Positions 19,826 through 29,088 of a DNA stretch of 64,000 bases are shown here, in pieces. Origin of the DNA: Aidingimonas lacisalsi (GTDB lineage Bacteria; Pseudomonadota; Gammaproteobacteria; Pseudomonadales; Halomonadaceae); NCBI RefSeq assembly GCF_008079445.1, contig NZ_VRYH01000002.1:558001-622000 (forward strand), in the 5' to 3' direction. The position numbers and the translations under genes are program-made. Position 1 is the first letter of the stretch. The number at the start of each line of letters is the position of its first letter. The notes below the pieces were generated by a model. That model made no database searches, was not told the origin of the DNA, and saw only the letters and a list, made by a program, of their open reading frames with translations.

Positions 19826-20320
19826 GTGATCGACGCTGACGGCTTTCGCCCCAACGTTGGCATCATTATTGCCAACTGCGAGGGCCAGCTGCTATGGGCG
19901 CGTCGGGTAGGACAGAATGCGTGGCAATTTCCTCAGGGAGGCATCAAGTCTGACGAGACACCGCAACAGGCGCTGTTCCGCGAGCTTGAAGAAGAGATCG
20001 GTCTGACCGAGGCCGATGTCGAGGTGCTCGCCTGTACCCGGGGATGGCTGCGCTACCGTCTACCGAGACGCATGATAAGAACGCATTCGCGGCCGGTTTG
20101 TATCGGCCAGAAGCAGAAATGGTTTCTGCTCAGTATCCGGTGTCAGGAGAGCCGGATTTGCGTGGATACGACACCCAAGCCGGAGTTCGATGGCTGGCGA
20201 TGGGTGAGTTACTGGTATCCCCTTGGCCAGGTGGTGCCCTTCAAACGCGAGGTATATCGTCGCGCGTTGCGTGAATTGGCGCCTCGGGCACAACGCTTGG
20301 CGCTTGAGCGAAATGGTTAG
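19826..20320 (+). CDS. rppH: RNA pyrophosphohydrolase RppH
   Basis: This 164-residue Nudix enzyme removes pyrophosphate from mRNA 5' ends and so triggers RNase E decay. The start [12 protein letters not shown] and the stretch [17 protein letters not shown] match E. coli RppH, and the Nudix box continues through [23 protein letters not shown] and [15 protein letters not shown] are also conserved. The GTG at 19826 is chosen because AAGGTG is six bases upstream and it gives the E. coli start; ATG 19820 would add two residues. ptsP follows after 35 bases, the same pair as in E. coli. Confidence 0.95.
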   Translation: MIDADGFRPNVGIIIANCEGQLLWARRVGQNAWQFPQGGIKSDETPQQALFRELEEEIGLTEADVEVLACTRGWLRYRLPRRMIRTHSRPVCIGQKQKWFLLSIRCQESRICVDTTPKPEFDGWRWVSYWYPLGQVVPFKREVYRRALRELAPRAQRLALERNG

Positions 20321-20355
20321 ACACCGACAATAATGTAACGACAAGAAGACAATCT

Positions 20356-22617
20356 ATGCTTGAGGTTCTTCGCCGCATCGTCCAGGAGGTCAATAGCGCG
20401 CGCACGCTGAATGCGGCGTTGGCGACCATGGTTCGCCGCATTCGCAAGGCGATGCGTACCGATGTCTGCTCCTTCTATCTGTATGACACCGAACAGGATT
20501 GCCTGGTGTTGATGGAGACGATCGGGTTGCGGACCCAGGCCGTAGGGCATGTGACCATGGCGCTCGGCGAGGGGCTGGTCGGTTTGGTCGCCGAACGCGG
20601 AGAACCGCTCAACCTCGAGGATGCGCCGGCTCACTCGCATTTCCGCTACTTCGAGGAAACCGGCGAAGAGCGATTCTCGAGCTTTCTCGGGGTGCCCATC
20701 ATTCATCAGCGACGCATGCTTGGCGTGCTGGTCGTGCAGCAACAGGACAAGCGACGTTTCGACGAAGGCGACGAAGCCTTTCTGGTGACCATGGCGGCAC
20801 AGTTGGCCGGGGTGCTGGCCCATGCCCTGGCCACAGGCACCTTGAGCCGGCCGATGCAGACCGACGGTCAGGCGGTCTTCACAGGGGTGGCAGCCTCGCC
20901 GGGGATGGCGATCGGGGAGGCCTTGGTGATCGCGCCGCCTGCTGATCTCGACAATGTCCCCGATTTGATTCCCACCGATATCGATTACGAGATACAGCGC
21001 CTCAAGGAAGCCATCTATCGTGTGCGTGACGAGATTCGCGCCACCGGTGAGCGTTTGGCGAGCCGTATCAGTGCCCAGGAACTGGCGCTGTTCGAAGTTT
21101 ATCAACAGATGCTCAGCGAGGCGGCACTGGGCCAGGAGGTCGAGAAACGTATCCGCGAAGGGCAGTGGGCTCCAGGGGCGCTTGCCGATGTCGTGCGCCG
21201 CCACGTTCAGTATCTGGAACGGGTCGATGACAGCTACTTGCGTGAACGCGCGGCCGACGTTCGCGATTTGGGGCGCCGCGTACTCGCCCACCTTCAGGAG
21301 GAAGCGCCTCAGACACCGGATACCTTCCCTGACCGGGCGATTCTGGTCGGCGATGAGTTGAGTGTCGCCACGTTGGGCGAAGTGCCGCGTGGCAAGCTGG
21401 CCGGCCTGGTCGCGATACGTGGCTCCAGCACCTCGCATGTGGCAATCCTGGCGCGTGCCATGGGCATCCCCACCGTGCTCGGCATGGTCGATCTGCCGCT
21501 GCCGCGTCTCAATGGGGCTCCGGTGATTCTGGATGGCCACCGTGGCCGCTTGTTCGTACGGCCCAGCAATGAGCTGGAAAATCATTATCAGATGCTGATC
21601 GACGAGGAGCAGGCCCTGGCGGAAGTGCTCGAGCACGAGCAGGATCTGCCCTGCCGCACCCCGGATGGTCATGACATGCCGCTCATGGTCAATACCGGTC
21701 TGGCGGTGGATGCTGTCGCGTCGTTGAAGACACGTATCAGCGGTGTCGGTCTCTACCGTACCGAAGTGCCGTTCATGATCACCGATCGCTTTCCCGGCGA
21801 ACAGGAGCAGACACGGCTATATCGCGAACAGCTCGAAAGCTTCGCGCCACTACCGGTGATCATGCGCACCCTGGACATCGGTGGCGACAAGGATTTGCCC
21901 TATTTCCCCATCGAGGAGGCCAACCCCTTCCTCGGCTGGCGCGGCATCCGCGTCACGCGGGACCATCCGGAAGTGCTGATGGTCCAGTTGCGCGCCATGC
22001 TGCGCGCCTCACAAGGGCTGGATAACCTCCAGGTCATGCTGCCCATGGTCACCAACGTGGATGAGGTCGATGACGCACTCAAGCTGATGGACAGGGCGCG
22101 TGTCGAACTCGCCGAAGACGGCGTCAACGTCGATCGGCCCAAGGTCGGGATCATGCTCGAAGTGCCGGCGACGCTATACCAGCTGGAAGCGCTGGCGCAA
22201 CGATCCGACTTCTTTTCAGTGGGCAGCAATGACTTGACCCAGTATCTGCTGGCGGTGGACCGCAACAATCCGCGTGTCGCCGAACTCTACGATGCCTGCC
22301 ACCCGGCGGTGCTTGCCGCTTTGGCGCGTCTGGCCGATGAAGCCTCGGCATTGAACGTCCCCACATCGGTGTGTGGCGAACTGGCAGGCGATCCTGCCGG
22401 CGCCTTGCTGTTGATGGGAATGGGGTTCGAAACGCTATCGATGAACGCCCCCAGCCTGCCACGCGTACGCGCCGCCATTCGACGCGTTCCCATGAGTGCT
22501 GCCAAGTCGCTGGTGGAGGAAACCTTGTGTTTGCCCACCCCGAAAGCCGTCAGGGAACATCTGGAAACCCGCCTCGGAGAATGGCAGTTGACCCACCTGC
22601 TACCGCCGAAGGATTGA
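20356..22617 (+). CDS. ptsP: Phosphoenolpyruvate-protein phosphotransferase PtsP (EI-Ntr)
   Basis: This 753-residue enzyme starts the nitrogen-related phosphotransferase chain by passing phosphate from PEP to NPr. An N-terminal GAF domain (about residues 1-155) senses a small ligand such as glutamine. Next comes the EI N-domain with the phosphorylated His in GSSTSHVAILARAMG (His at about 361). The PEP-binding barrel carries DIGGDKDLPYF, NPFLGWRGIR and the signature FFSVGSNDLTQYLLAVDR. Length matches E. coli PtsP (748). It follows rppH closely and no terminator separates them. Confidence 0.96.
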   Translation: MLEVLRRIVQEVNSARTLNAALATMVRRIRKAMRTDVCSFYLYDTEQDCLVLMETIGLRTQAVGHVTMALGEGLVGLVAERGEPLNLEDAPAHSHFRYFEETGEERFSSFLGVPIIHQRRMLGVLVVQQQDKRRFDEGDEAFLVTMAAQLAGVLAHALATGTLSRPMQTDGQAVFTGVAASPGMAIGEALVIAPPADLDNVPDLIPTDIDYEIQRLKEAIYRVRDEIRATGERLASRISAQELALFEVYQQMLSEAALGQEVEKRIREGQWAPGALADVVRRHVQYLERVDDSYLRERAADVRDLGRRVLAHLQEEAPQTPDTFPDRAILVGDELSVATLGEVPRGKLAGLVAIRGSSTSHVAILARAMGIPTVLGMVDLPLPRLNGAPVILDGHRGRLFVRPSNELENHYQMLIDEEQALAEVLEHEQDLPCRTPDGHDMPLMVNTGLAVDAVASLKTRISGVGLYRTEVPFMITDRFPGEQEQTRLYREQLESFAPLPVIMRTLDIGGDKDLPYFPIEEANPFLGWRGIRVTRDHPEVLMVQLRAMLRASQGLDNLQVMLPMVTNVDEVDDALKLMDRARVELAEDGVNVDRPKVGIMLEVPATLYQLEALAQRSDFFSVGSNDLTQYLLAVDRNNPRVAELYDACHPAVLAALARLADEASALNVPTSVCGELAGDPAGALLLMGMGFETLSMNAPSLPRVRAAIRRVPMSAAKSLVEETLCLPTPKAVREHLETRLGEWQLTHLLPPKD

Positions 22618-22635
22618 TTATGCAGGATTGTCGGA

Positions 22636-22923
22636 GTTGTAGGCACGTTCTCAATCGTTACCTGCCGGATGTGCCACCGCCGGGTGCCTGACGGCGCCAA
22701 TCGCGACTGAAGTCGCTCCCACATGAACCCGTGCCACCTGGGTGGTAAGATTGTGGGGGTCGTAGGAGCGGTTTCAACCGCGATGCAGGGCGTTGAGCCC
22801 TGCTGGATGTTCCACCGCCGGGCGCCTGACGACGCCCATCGCGACTGACGTCGCTCCCACATGGAACCCGTGCCACCGGGATGGTGAGGTTGTGAGGGGC
22901 GTGGGAGCGGTTTCAACCGCGAT
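22636..22923. repeat. REP-like palindrome array
   Basis: Two imperfect copies of a unit of about 125 bases (22662-22784 and 22800-22923) lie in tandem. Each unit has a GCGACTGA-GTCGCTCCCAC palindrome at its left (22700-22722 and 22838-22860) and a GGAGCGGTTTCAACCGCGAT palindrome at its right (22761-22784 and 22901-22923). A decayed right-type copy lies at 22636-22659. The bases GGAGCG and CGCTCC of paired elements are complementary, so each unit can fold as a large cruciform, as in REP/BIME elements. It fills the 315-base gap between ptsP and the converging NRDE gene. No RAYT transposase is in the window. Confidence 0.75.
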
Positions 22924-22932
22924 AAGGCGGTG

Positions 22933-23715
22933 TCATGCGCGGTTATTCATGTCCAGCGAGAGTGCGGTTTCCCCCAGCCATTGACCGCCCGGCCCATAAC
23001 GGCGCTCGGCCATATCGATATGGCCGTCGGCATGCCATGTAAGCCAAGTCATTGCGCGTGTCCCGTAATCGTCACCGACGATAAAGAGGGGGGACAACTC
23101 CCGTTCCCGTGCAAGGCCGATGCCCGTCTCGGGGAGTCGTGAGTCATCACTCTCCTGGTGGCTGTCACCCATGACGTCCAGGGCATCGTCGGGCCAGCGG
23201 CCCGATGTCAGACACCAAGCCAGACCGCGTCTGGCGCGTTCGGTCTTCGGCCAGGGCGTATCGAGCGAGGCATTGGAGATGGCGTGTTGGCCGGGGGGCA
23301 CTCGCAAGAGTTGGGGAGTGCCGTGTCCATGGTGTAAGTGCCAGACATGCTCACCGTCGCTGGTCAGCAGGTTGAATCCCGCATATGCCGCCGCCCGGCG
23401 GGTGGCTAACTGATCCAGCCAGGCCGGCAGGTCGTCGCATTCGAGTGCGTCGCGGACGAGTTGGCCGCGGCTGGGTGGGTCGGCCGGGGGGACGAGTGCC
23501 GTGTCGCGAACATTGGTGACTGCCGCCAAGCGTCCACGACGGTGAACGGCCAACCACCCACCGCCGGCAACCAGGTCCCGGCCACCGACGATATCGGGTG
23601 TCTCTTGCCAGGGTGACAACGGTGCCGTGTCACGGGCATGGAATTCATCCCGATTGGCGATGAGACGCAGCCTGATGGCGGCCTCGGGGCGGAAGTCAAA
23701 AGCGATCAAGCACAT
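22933..23715 (-). CDS. NRDE/TANGO2 family protein
   Basis: This 260-residue protein begins MCLIAFDF and carries the name-giving LIANRDEFHAR motif at about residues 19-29. The N-terminal Met-Cys and the GGRDLVAGGGWLAV and LAAVTNVR stretches match the TANGO2 family, whose fold resembles N-terminal-nucleophile hydrolases. A free N-terminal Cys is therefore likely after Met removal. The family has been linked to haem and lipid metabolism in eukaryotes, but its bacterial role is not settled. It converges on ptsP across a REP array. Confidence 0.85.
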   Translation of the reverse strand: MCLIAFDFRPEAAIRLRLIANRDEFHARDTAPLSPWQETPDIVGGRDLVAGGGWLAVHRRGRLAAVTNVRDTALVPPADPPSRGQLVRDALECDDLPAWLDQLATRRAAAYAGFNLLTSDGEHVWHLHHGHGTPQLLRVPPGQHAISNASLDTPWPKTERARRGLAWCLTSGRWPDDALDVMGDSHQESDDSRLPETGIGLARERELSPLFIVGDDYGTRAMTWLTWHADGHIDMAERRYGPGGQWLGETALSLDMNNRA

Positions 23716-23812
23716 GAGGGAACCATAGCGTCAAAGGCGCTGCCATGCCATGACATCATCGTCGTCGCCAAGTACACTCAGGGATTCGATTCGACCGATA
23801 ACAGGGAAGCAT

Positions 23813-25192
23813 ATGCGCGTCGAGGCACGCACGGAAAGCCTCTGGCACCGGCTGGTATGGCCGATACTGTGGCGGTTGCTGCTAGCTGAAGGGGTGCTGA
23901 TCACGTTATGCGTCATCGGGTGGGGAGCGATCTGGATTGCTTCTATGCCTCCGGCGCTGGTCTGGCAGGCGCACACCTGGCTGGTTCTGGCCCTGTTGTC
24001 GGGCACCGGGACCATCGTTGCCATCTTTTTCGTGATGCTACGCCAACGCCTGAGGCACTGGGAAGCCGCTATCGATACCCCTTGTGATCGCCTTGAACAT
24101 CTGCTGCGCGAGGTACAGAAGGATCTCCCTTTCTGGCTGAAACCCCAGCGGTTGCTGCCGGTCAAAACCGAACCTCAGGGCCCCTTGTCCCGTTTCGAGA
24201 CCTTGCTGGATGGACTCGAAACGCTGCTGGACCGCCTTGGCAAACGCCCTCGGCTCGAGCAGATGCTGTCTGCGGCGAGTCAACCCGCCTTTATCGTGCG
24301 TCACGATACGCTGGTAGAAACCAACACAGCATTCGAGCAATTGGTCGGACGCACCCGAAGCGACCTGCGGGGTATCGGGCCGCATTATCTGTTGCGCCAT
24401 GACGAGCGTGATGAAGATGCCAATATCGTGCGGATTCACGATGCCCAGGGACAGTGGCACGTTTTCCGTCTGGTGACCTTGAAGGACGGGGAGGACTACC
24501 AGCTCGGTGTGCTTGAAGACGTGCAGGAGATTCGTCAGCGCATCTCTCAATTGACCCTCTCGCGTGACCATGCGCGCGAGGAGTCGCGGCTGAAATCGAA
24601 TTATCTGGAACTGTTGCAGCGTGAGCTGAACCCTTTGGTGGTCGAGCTCAACGAGCTCTTTGCCCGGCTCGACATGGCCGATGAAAACTTGCTGGTGCGC
24701 GAACGTCTGGCGGATATCGCAGTGCTGGTTGCCAATCTGGTCGATACGCCGGAGAGCCAGTCGCCGACGGTAGAGCCCGAACCAAAGCCGGTCGAGTACC
24801 GGATTCTGGTCGTCGATGACGGGCCAGTGAATACCATGCTGGCGCACAACGTGCTCGAATCACAGGGATTGACCGTCGACACGGCCGATAATGGTCGCAT
24901 TGCGCTGGAAAAAGCGCGCCAGATGCATTATGACCTGGTGTTCATGGATATCTTCATGCCCGACCCCGATGGCATTGAAACGAGCCGCCTCTGGCGTGCC
25001 AGAGAAGCGACGGGCGAGCAGACGAGGCGCAGTGTGCTGGTGGCACTGACCGCCAGTGCCACTGACGAGGACCGTCGGCGCTTCGCCGATGTCGGTATGG
25101 ATGACTGCATCGCCAAACCGTATCGGCCGAGTGAACTCGTCGACATGATCCAGCGCTGGTTACCGCAGGCACTGCAGGCTCGCTCGACATGA
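23813..25192 (+). CDS. Membrane sensor with degenerate kinase core and response-regulator domain
   Basis: This 459-residue protein has two N-terminal membrane helices (about residues 15-70) and a PAS-like segment (FIVRHDTLVETNTAFEQLVG, about 155-245). A helical region follows that aligns with a histidine-kinase dimerisation domain: SRLKSNYLELLQRELNPLVV replaces the usual SRAKSEFLANMSHELRTPL. The phospho-acceptor His is an Arg, and no ATPase domain follows. A complete receiver domain comes next (ILVVDDGPVNTML, acceptor Asp in DLVFMDIFMPDPDG, switch Thr in LTASA, Lys in IAKPYRPSEL). It probably receives phosphate from another kinase. It overlaps the next gene by four bases. Confidence 0.82.
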   Translation: MRVEARTESLWHRLVWPILWRLLLAEGVLITLCVIGWGAIWIASMPPALVWQAHTWLVLALLSGTGTIVAIFFVMLRQRLRHWEAAIDTPCDRLEHLLREVQKDLPFWLKPQRLLPVKTEPQGPLSRFETLLDGLETLLDRLGKRPRLEQMLSAASQPAFIVRHDTLVETNTAFEQLVGRTRSDLRGIGPHYLLRHDERDEDANIVRIHDAQGQWHVFRLVTLKDGEDYQLGVLEDVQEIRQRISQLTLSRDHAREESRLKSNYLELLQRELNPLVVELNELFARLDMADENLLVRERLADIAVLVANLVDTPESQSPTVEPEPKPVEYRILVVDDGPVNTMLAHNVLESQGLTVDTADNGRIALEKARQMHYDLVFMDIFMPDPDGIETSRLWRAREATGEQTRRSVLVALTASATDEDRRRFADVGMDDCIAKPYRPSELVDMIQRWLPQALQARST

Positions 25193-25989
25193 TGACGGCC
25201 GTGGTCATATGGGGTGCATACCTGGTGCTGGGCGCATTGGCGGGTACCATGGCCGGTCTGTTCGGTGTCGGGGGTGGCCTGATCATCGTGCCCGTTCTCG
25301 TCATGGGCTTTGGCCTGCAAGGGATCGACGAAGCGGTGATCATGCACCTGGCCGTGGGCACGTCGTTGGCGACCATCATGATCACGGGCGCCTCTTCCGC
25401 CTGGAGCCACTACCGGCGAGGGAGTCTGCACTGGCCCTGGTTTCTGGCGTTATTGCCGGGGTTGATACTCGGGGCGATTGCCGGTGTCTTCATCGCTGGG
25501 GCATTATCCAGTGGCTTGTTGGGCACCCTGTTCGGCGTGTTCGTCTGGCTGATGGCCATACGGTTGGCCGTGGGATTCACGCCGCGCGTCGGTCACCGTG
25601 CCCCGGGGCGGGCCGTCATGGTACTGGCCGGCGTCGTGATCGGGGCTATCTCATCGCTGTTCGGTATCGGCGGCGGGGCGCTGACCGTGCCCTGGTTGTC
25701 ACGTGCCGGCGCCTCCATGACCCGGGCGGTTGGAACATCCGCAACCTGCGGCTTGCCAATTGCCCTGTTCGGTACCCTGACATTCATGGCAATCGGCTGG
25801 GGCGAGGCCCGTCTGCCTGCCATCGCGACCGGATTCGTGATGTGGCCCGTGGTACTCTGCATTGCCATCACCAGCGTGCCTTTTGCCCGTTTGGGAGCGC
25901 GCCTGGCGCATCGTCTGCCGGCACGAGTCCTGCGCCTGGGGTTTGCCACACTGCTGGCGGTGGTCGGGACCAAGTTCTTGTTGTCATAA
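25189..25989 (+). CDS. TauE/SafE family sulfite/organosulfur exporter-like permease
   Basis: This 266-residue membrane protein has about eight hydrophobic segments and the two-fold repeat of the family. GTMAGLFGVGGGLIIVPVLV in the first half is echoed by GAISSLFGIGGGALTVPWLS in the second. Members move sulfite, sulfoacetate or related anions, but the substrate here is unknown. Its ATG overlaps the stop of the receiver-domain gene (ATGA), and lgt follows after nine bases, so the three are probably translated from one transcript. Confidence 0.88.
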   Translation: MMTAVVIWGAYLVLGALAGTMAGLFGVGGGLIIVPVLVMGFGLQGIDEAVIMHLAVGTSLATIMITGASSAWSHYRRGSLHWPWFLALLPGLILGAIAGVFIAGALSSGLLGTLFGVFVWLMAIRLAVGFTPRVGHRAPGRAVMVLAGVVIGAISSLFGIGGGALTVPWLSRAGASMTRAVGTSATCGLPIALFGTLTFMAIGWGEARLPAIATGFVMWPVVLCIAITSVPFARLGARLAHRLPARVLRLGFATLLAVVGTKFLLS

Positions 25990-25998
25990 GGATTCTCC

Positions 25999-26781
25999 AT
26001 GCTTGCTTACCCCAATATCGATCCTGTGGCCTTTTCTCTGGGGCCGTTGACTATCCACTGGTATGGCCTGATGTACGTCATCGGCTTCGTGGCGGCGTGG
26101 TGGTTGGGCCGTCGCCGTGCTGATCGCCTCGGTGTGAGCCAGGATGCGATTGGTGATCTGCTCTTTTACGGTGCCTTGGGGGTCGTCGTCGGCGGGCGTG
26201 TCGGTTACGTGCTGTTCTACGGCATGGGCCGATTCCTGGAAAATCCGCTTTGGCTGTTTCAGGTCTGGGATGGCGGCATGAGTTTCCATGGCGGCTTGCT
26301 CGGGGTGTTGCTGGCGGCACTGTTCTTCGCCCGACGGCACGGCCTGGCGTTCTTCACACTGACCGATTTCATCGCACCGCTGGTGCCTATCGGACTGGGG
26401 GCGGGGCGTATCGGCAATTTCATCAATCATGAACTGCCGGGGCGGGTCACCGACCTGCCCTGGGGCATGCCGTTTCCCGGTATGGGGCCGCAGCCCCGCC
26501 ACCCGTCGTCGCTGTATGAATTCCTGCTCGAAGGCGTCGTGCTGTTCATCATCCTGTGGTGGGTATCGGCGACGCCGCGTCGGCGTGGCATGATCTCGGG
26601 GCTGTTTCTGACACTCTATGGAGTGTTCCGCTTCGCCGTGGAGTTCGTGCGCATGCCCGATGCGCACATCGGCTTCCTGGCCGGGGGGTGGTTGACCATG
26701 GGCATGCTGCTCTCACTGCCCATGCTTGGCTTCGGCATCGTGCTGCTGGCCTGGTCACGTCGTCAGCCGATGACCAATTAG
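25999..26781 (+). CDS. lgt: Prolipoprotein diacylglyceryl transferase
   Basis: This 260-residue inner-membrane enzyme attaches diacylglycerol from phosphatidylglycerol to the cysteine of prolipoproteins, the first step of lipoprotein maturation. The Lgt signature [14 protein letters not shown] and the catalytic-region HGGLLG are present, with seven hydrophobic segments. [13 protein letters not shown] is also typical. lgt-thyA adjacency is conserved with E. coli, where both follow rppH-ptsP; here three extra genes and a REP array lie between. Confidence 0.96.
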   Translation: MLAYPNIDPVAFSLGPLTIHWYGLMYVIGFVAAWWLGRRRADRLGVSQDAIGDLLFYGALGVVVGGRVGYVLFYGMGRFLENPLWLFQVWDGGMSFHGGLLGVLLAALFFARRHGLAFFTLTDFIAPLVPIGLGAGRIGNFINHELPGRVTDLPWGMPFPGMGPQPRHPSSLYEFLLEGVVLFIILWWVSATPRRRGMISGLFLTLYGVFRFAVEFVRMPDAHIGFLAGGWLTMGMLLSLPMLGFGIVLLAWSRRQPMTN

Positions 26782-26917
26782 CGTAAAGTGTTGGGGAGGA
26801 GTGACGATGCGAACAACCTGTGATGAGACGGATGAACAATGGCCAGTCCTGGCTTGTGCCGTTGGTGAAAAGTACACTACCTCTCCATTTTCCTAGACCG
26901 GAAACGACCTGACCGCA

Positions 26918-27730
26918 ATGGATTCTCCAGCACTCGAACAGCCTTATCTCGACCTGATGCGCCAGGTATTGGCGCAGGGCGTTGCAAAGCACGATCGTAC
27001 CGGCGTCGGTACGCGCAGCATTTTCGGCCATCAGATGCGTTTCGACCTGGCGCGCGGTTTTCCGCTGGTGACCACCAAGAAACTGCACTTGCGCTCGATC
27101 ATCCACGAATTGCTATGGTTTCTCTCCGGCGATACCAACATCCGTTATCTGCAGGATAACGGGGTGTCGATCTGGAACGAGTGGGCCGATGAGAACGGTG
27201 ACCTCGGCCCGGTCTACGGCTATCAGTGGCGTAGCTGGCCACGCCCGGATGGCGGTCATGTCGATCAGATCGCCAATGTCGTCGCGCAGATCAAGACGAA
27301 CCCGGATTCGCGGCGGCTGATCGTCTCTGCCTGGAACCCGGCGCTGGTCGAGAACATGGCCCTGCCACCGTGCCACTGCCTGTTCCAGTTCTATGTGGCC
27401 GAGGGGCGCCTGTCCTGTCAGCTTTACCAGCGCAGTGCCGATATCTTCCTGGGCGTGCCGTTCAACATCGCCAGCTATGCGTTGTTGACGCGCATGATCG
27501 CCCAGGTCTGCGGCCTGGCGCCGGGCGAGTTCATCCACACGCTGGGCGATGCCCATCTGTACGCCAATCATCTGGAGCAGGCCGAGCTGCAACTCTCGCG
27601 TACGCCGCAGTCGCAGCCTCGGCTCTGGCTGAATCCCGCGGTGAACGACCTGTTCGCCTTCCGCTTCGACGATATCCGCATCGAAGGGTATGACCCGCAT
27701 CCGGCGATCAAGGCAAAGGTGGCAGTATGA
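26918..27730 (+). CDS. thyA: Thymidylate synthase
   Basis: This 270-residue cytoplasmic enzyme methylates dUMP to dTMP using methylene-tetrahydrofolate. The catalytic Cys is in [12 protein letters not shown], the phosphate-binding motif is [11 protein letters not shown], and [19 protein letters not shown] near the start is typical. Length is close to E. coli ThyA (264). It lies 136 bases after lgt and is followed by a clear terminator. folA, which regenerates the folate consumed here, lies 4 kb further on the same strand. Confidence 0.97.
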   Translation: MDSPALEQPYLDLMRQVLAQGVAKHDRTGVGTRSIFGHQMRFDLARGFPLVTTKKLHLRSIIHELLWFLSGDTNIRYLQDNGVSIWNEWADENGDLGPVYGYQWRSWPRPDGGHVDQIANVVAQIKTNPDSRRLIVSAWNPALVENMALPPCHCLFQFYVAEGRLSCQLYQRSADIFLGVPFNIASYALLTRMIAQVCGLAPGEFIHTLGDAHLYANHLEQAELQLSRTPQSQPRLWLNPAVNDLFAFRFDDIRIEGYDPHPAIKAKVAV

Positions 27731-27790
27731 TCTTTTGATCGTGTAGCACGTGTATGCTTTTCACGGTGTATAGAATTGCATCTGCATCAA

Positions 27791-27816
27791 TAAGCCGCCC
27801 TTTGAGGCGGTTTTTT
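27791..27816 (+). terminator. Intrinsic terminator of thyA
   Basis: CCGCC and GGCGG (extended by flanking A/G-T pairs) enclose CTTTGA and are followed by TTTTTT. It lies 60 bases after the thyA stop. Confidence 0.85.
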
Positions 27817-27840
27817 AAGTTTTATTACATGATTTTTATT

Positions 27841-27883
27841 ATTTAATTAAATCTAATGTAACATTAATGTTATGATTTCATAA
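27841..27883. promoter_or_regulatory. Three adjacent perfect palindromes upstream of the first porin
   Basis: Within an AT-rich stretch lie ATTTAATTAAAT (27841-27852), TAACATTAATGTTA (27859-27872) and TTATGATTTCATAA (27870-27883). The second and third share three bases. They end 124 bases before the porin start. They look like binding sites for one or two dimeric regulators, or an AT-rich upstream element. No Pho box was recognised, although a phosphonate-type transporter follows. Confidence 0.45.
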
Positions 27884-28007
27884 GAAATTATTAACTGCAT
27901 CGTCATATTTTCCCTGCAAAGTTACCGCCGAATCCATGGGGTTCTTCGGTTGCCTTTGGCAATATTTTCAGAATCTATTTTTGGTGACTTTTATGAGCAG
28001 GGTGACG

Positions 28008-29003
28008 ATGAAAACGGCGGTGGCATTGGGGGCCACTTTGGTTGCTGCTTCCGCTCAGGCTGAAGACTTTGAGGTCGGTGAGAACACCACGATGTCTCTC
28101 TTCGGCACGATCGAGCTGAAATACAATACCAGTCATGTTATTGACAATAATCAGGGTGACACAGAAAGCGAGTCCGGTTACGAAGATAATGGCTCCAGCA
28201 TCGGTGCGGGCGTTGAGCACCGCTTTGATAATGGCCTTACGGGTTACGCAATTGCCGAGTTCGAGCACGATGCCAACGAGTCCGATGGCTCGGTCAAAGA
28301 AGATGTCGCCTTTGCAGGGCTTCGTGGTGATTTTGGTGAGGTGCGTGCAGGGTCTTTCGACAACATCTATACCGCAGCCATTTACGACCTGATCGATCCG
28401 TTCGAGACGGCTAGCCTGGGTGAGGAGGTCGTCAGCGAAGAGGACAACCAGATCGCCTATTACAGCCCGAGTTTCGATGGTTTCAGTTTCGAGCTGATGG
28501 CGCGTATCAAGGGCGACAAAGAGTCGGAAACCGGGGATAACGATCAGGGCATCGCCGGGGTCGTCAAGTACGCCGCCGATACCTGGGCGATCCATGCCGG
28601 TTTCGATGATCGTGGCGCCAACGCAGTCGAGGGGCCTAATGGTGAGTTTACGACGCAAGACCCGGTGTATGGGGTAGGTGGCCTGGTCAGCCTGACCGAT
28701 GATCTCGGCCTGGCTGCCCGCTATTCCGTGCAGGAAAATCTCGAAGGCTCCAGCGATGGCGATGAAACGGCATTCTATGGTGCATCGCTCAGCTATGATT
28801 ATGGCCAAGGCACCGTTTACGGCGCGGTACAGGAAGTCGATCCCGATCAAGGGGATAGCGACACTCAGTTCGCCGCCGGGGTGAACTACTCCATCGTCGA
28901 CAACCTGTACGTCTACAGCGAGTACGGCAGTTATGACCCGGCCGATAGCGAGGTCGGTGAGATCGACACCCAATACGAAGTGGGTGCCGTCTACGAATTC
29001 TGA
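28008..29003 (+). CDS. Outer-membrane porin
   Basis: This 331-residue beta-barrel porin of the Gram-negative general type has a signal peptide MKTAVALGATLVAASAQA before EDFEV. Acidic repeats of amphipathic strands follow, for example GLTGYAIAEFEHD and FGEVRAGSFDNIY. It ends in an aromatic C-terminal strand (YEVGAVYEF) recognised by the BAM complex. It is strongly acidic, as expected in a halophile. The ATG at 28008 gives a clean signal peptide with CAGGGTG upstream; ATG 27993 would add five residues. It lies 85 bases upstream of phnD with no terminator, so it may serve that transporter. Confidence 0.9.
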   Translation: MKTAVALGATLVAASAQAEDFEVGENTTMSLFGTIELKYNTSHVIDNNQGDTESESGYEDNGSSIGAGVEHRFDNGLTGYAIAEFEHDANESDGSVKEDVAFAGLRGDFGEVRAGSFDNIYTAAIYDLIDPFETASLGEEVVSEEDNQIAYYSPSFDGFSFELMARIKGDKESETGDNDQGIAGVVKYAADTWAIHAGFDDRGANAVEGPNGEFTTQDPVYGVGGLVSLTDDLGLAARYSVQENLEGSSDGDETAFYGASLSYDYGQGTVYGAVQEVDPDQGDSDTQFAAGVNYSIVDNLYVYSEYGSYDPADSEVGEIDTQYEVGAVYEF

Positions 29004-29088
29004 TCCTGACCCAGGCGCTCACGGAGGCGATCCGCCCCTACCACGCCAGGGACACGGCTTTACAGAAACTTGTTGGAAGGAATGCAAG

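Noticed and set aside
20044-20274. 76-codon ORF inside rppH
   Set aside because: It is a frame shadow of the conserved RppH reading frame.
27884-28007. Possible Pho box upstream of the porin/phn cluster
   Set aside because: CGTCATA near 27901 resembles one half of a Pho box, but the second 7-base repeat at the right distance is missing.
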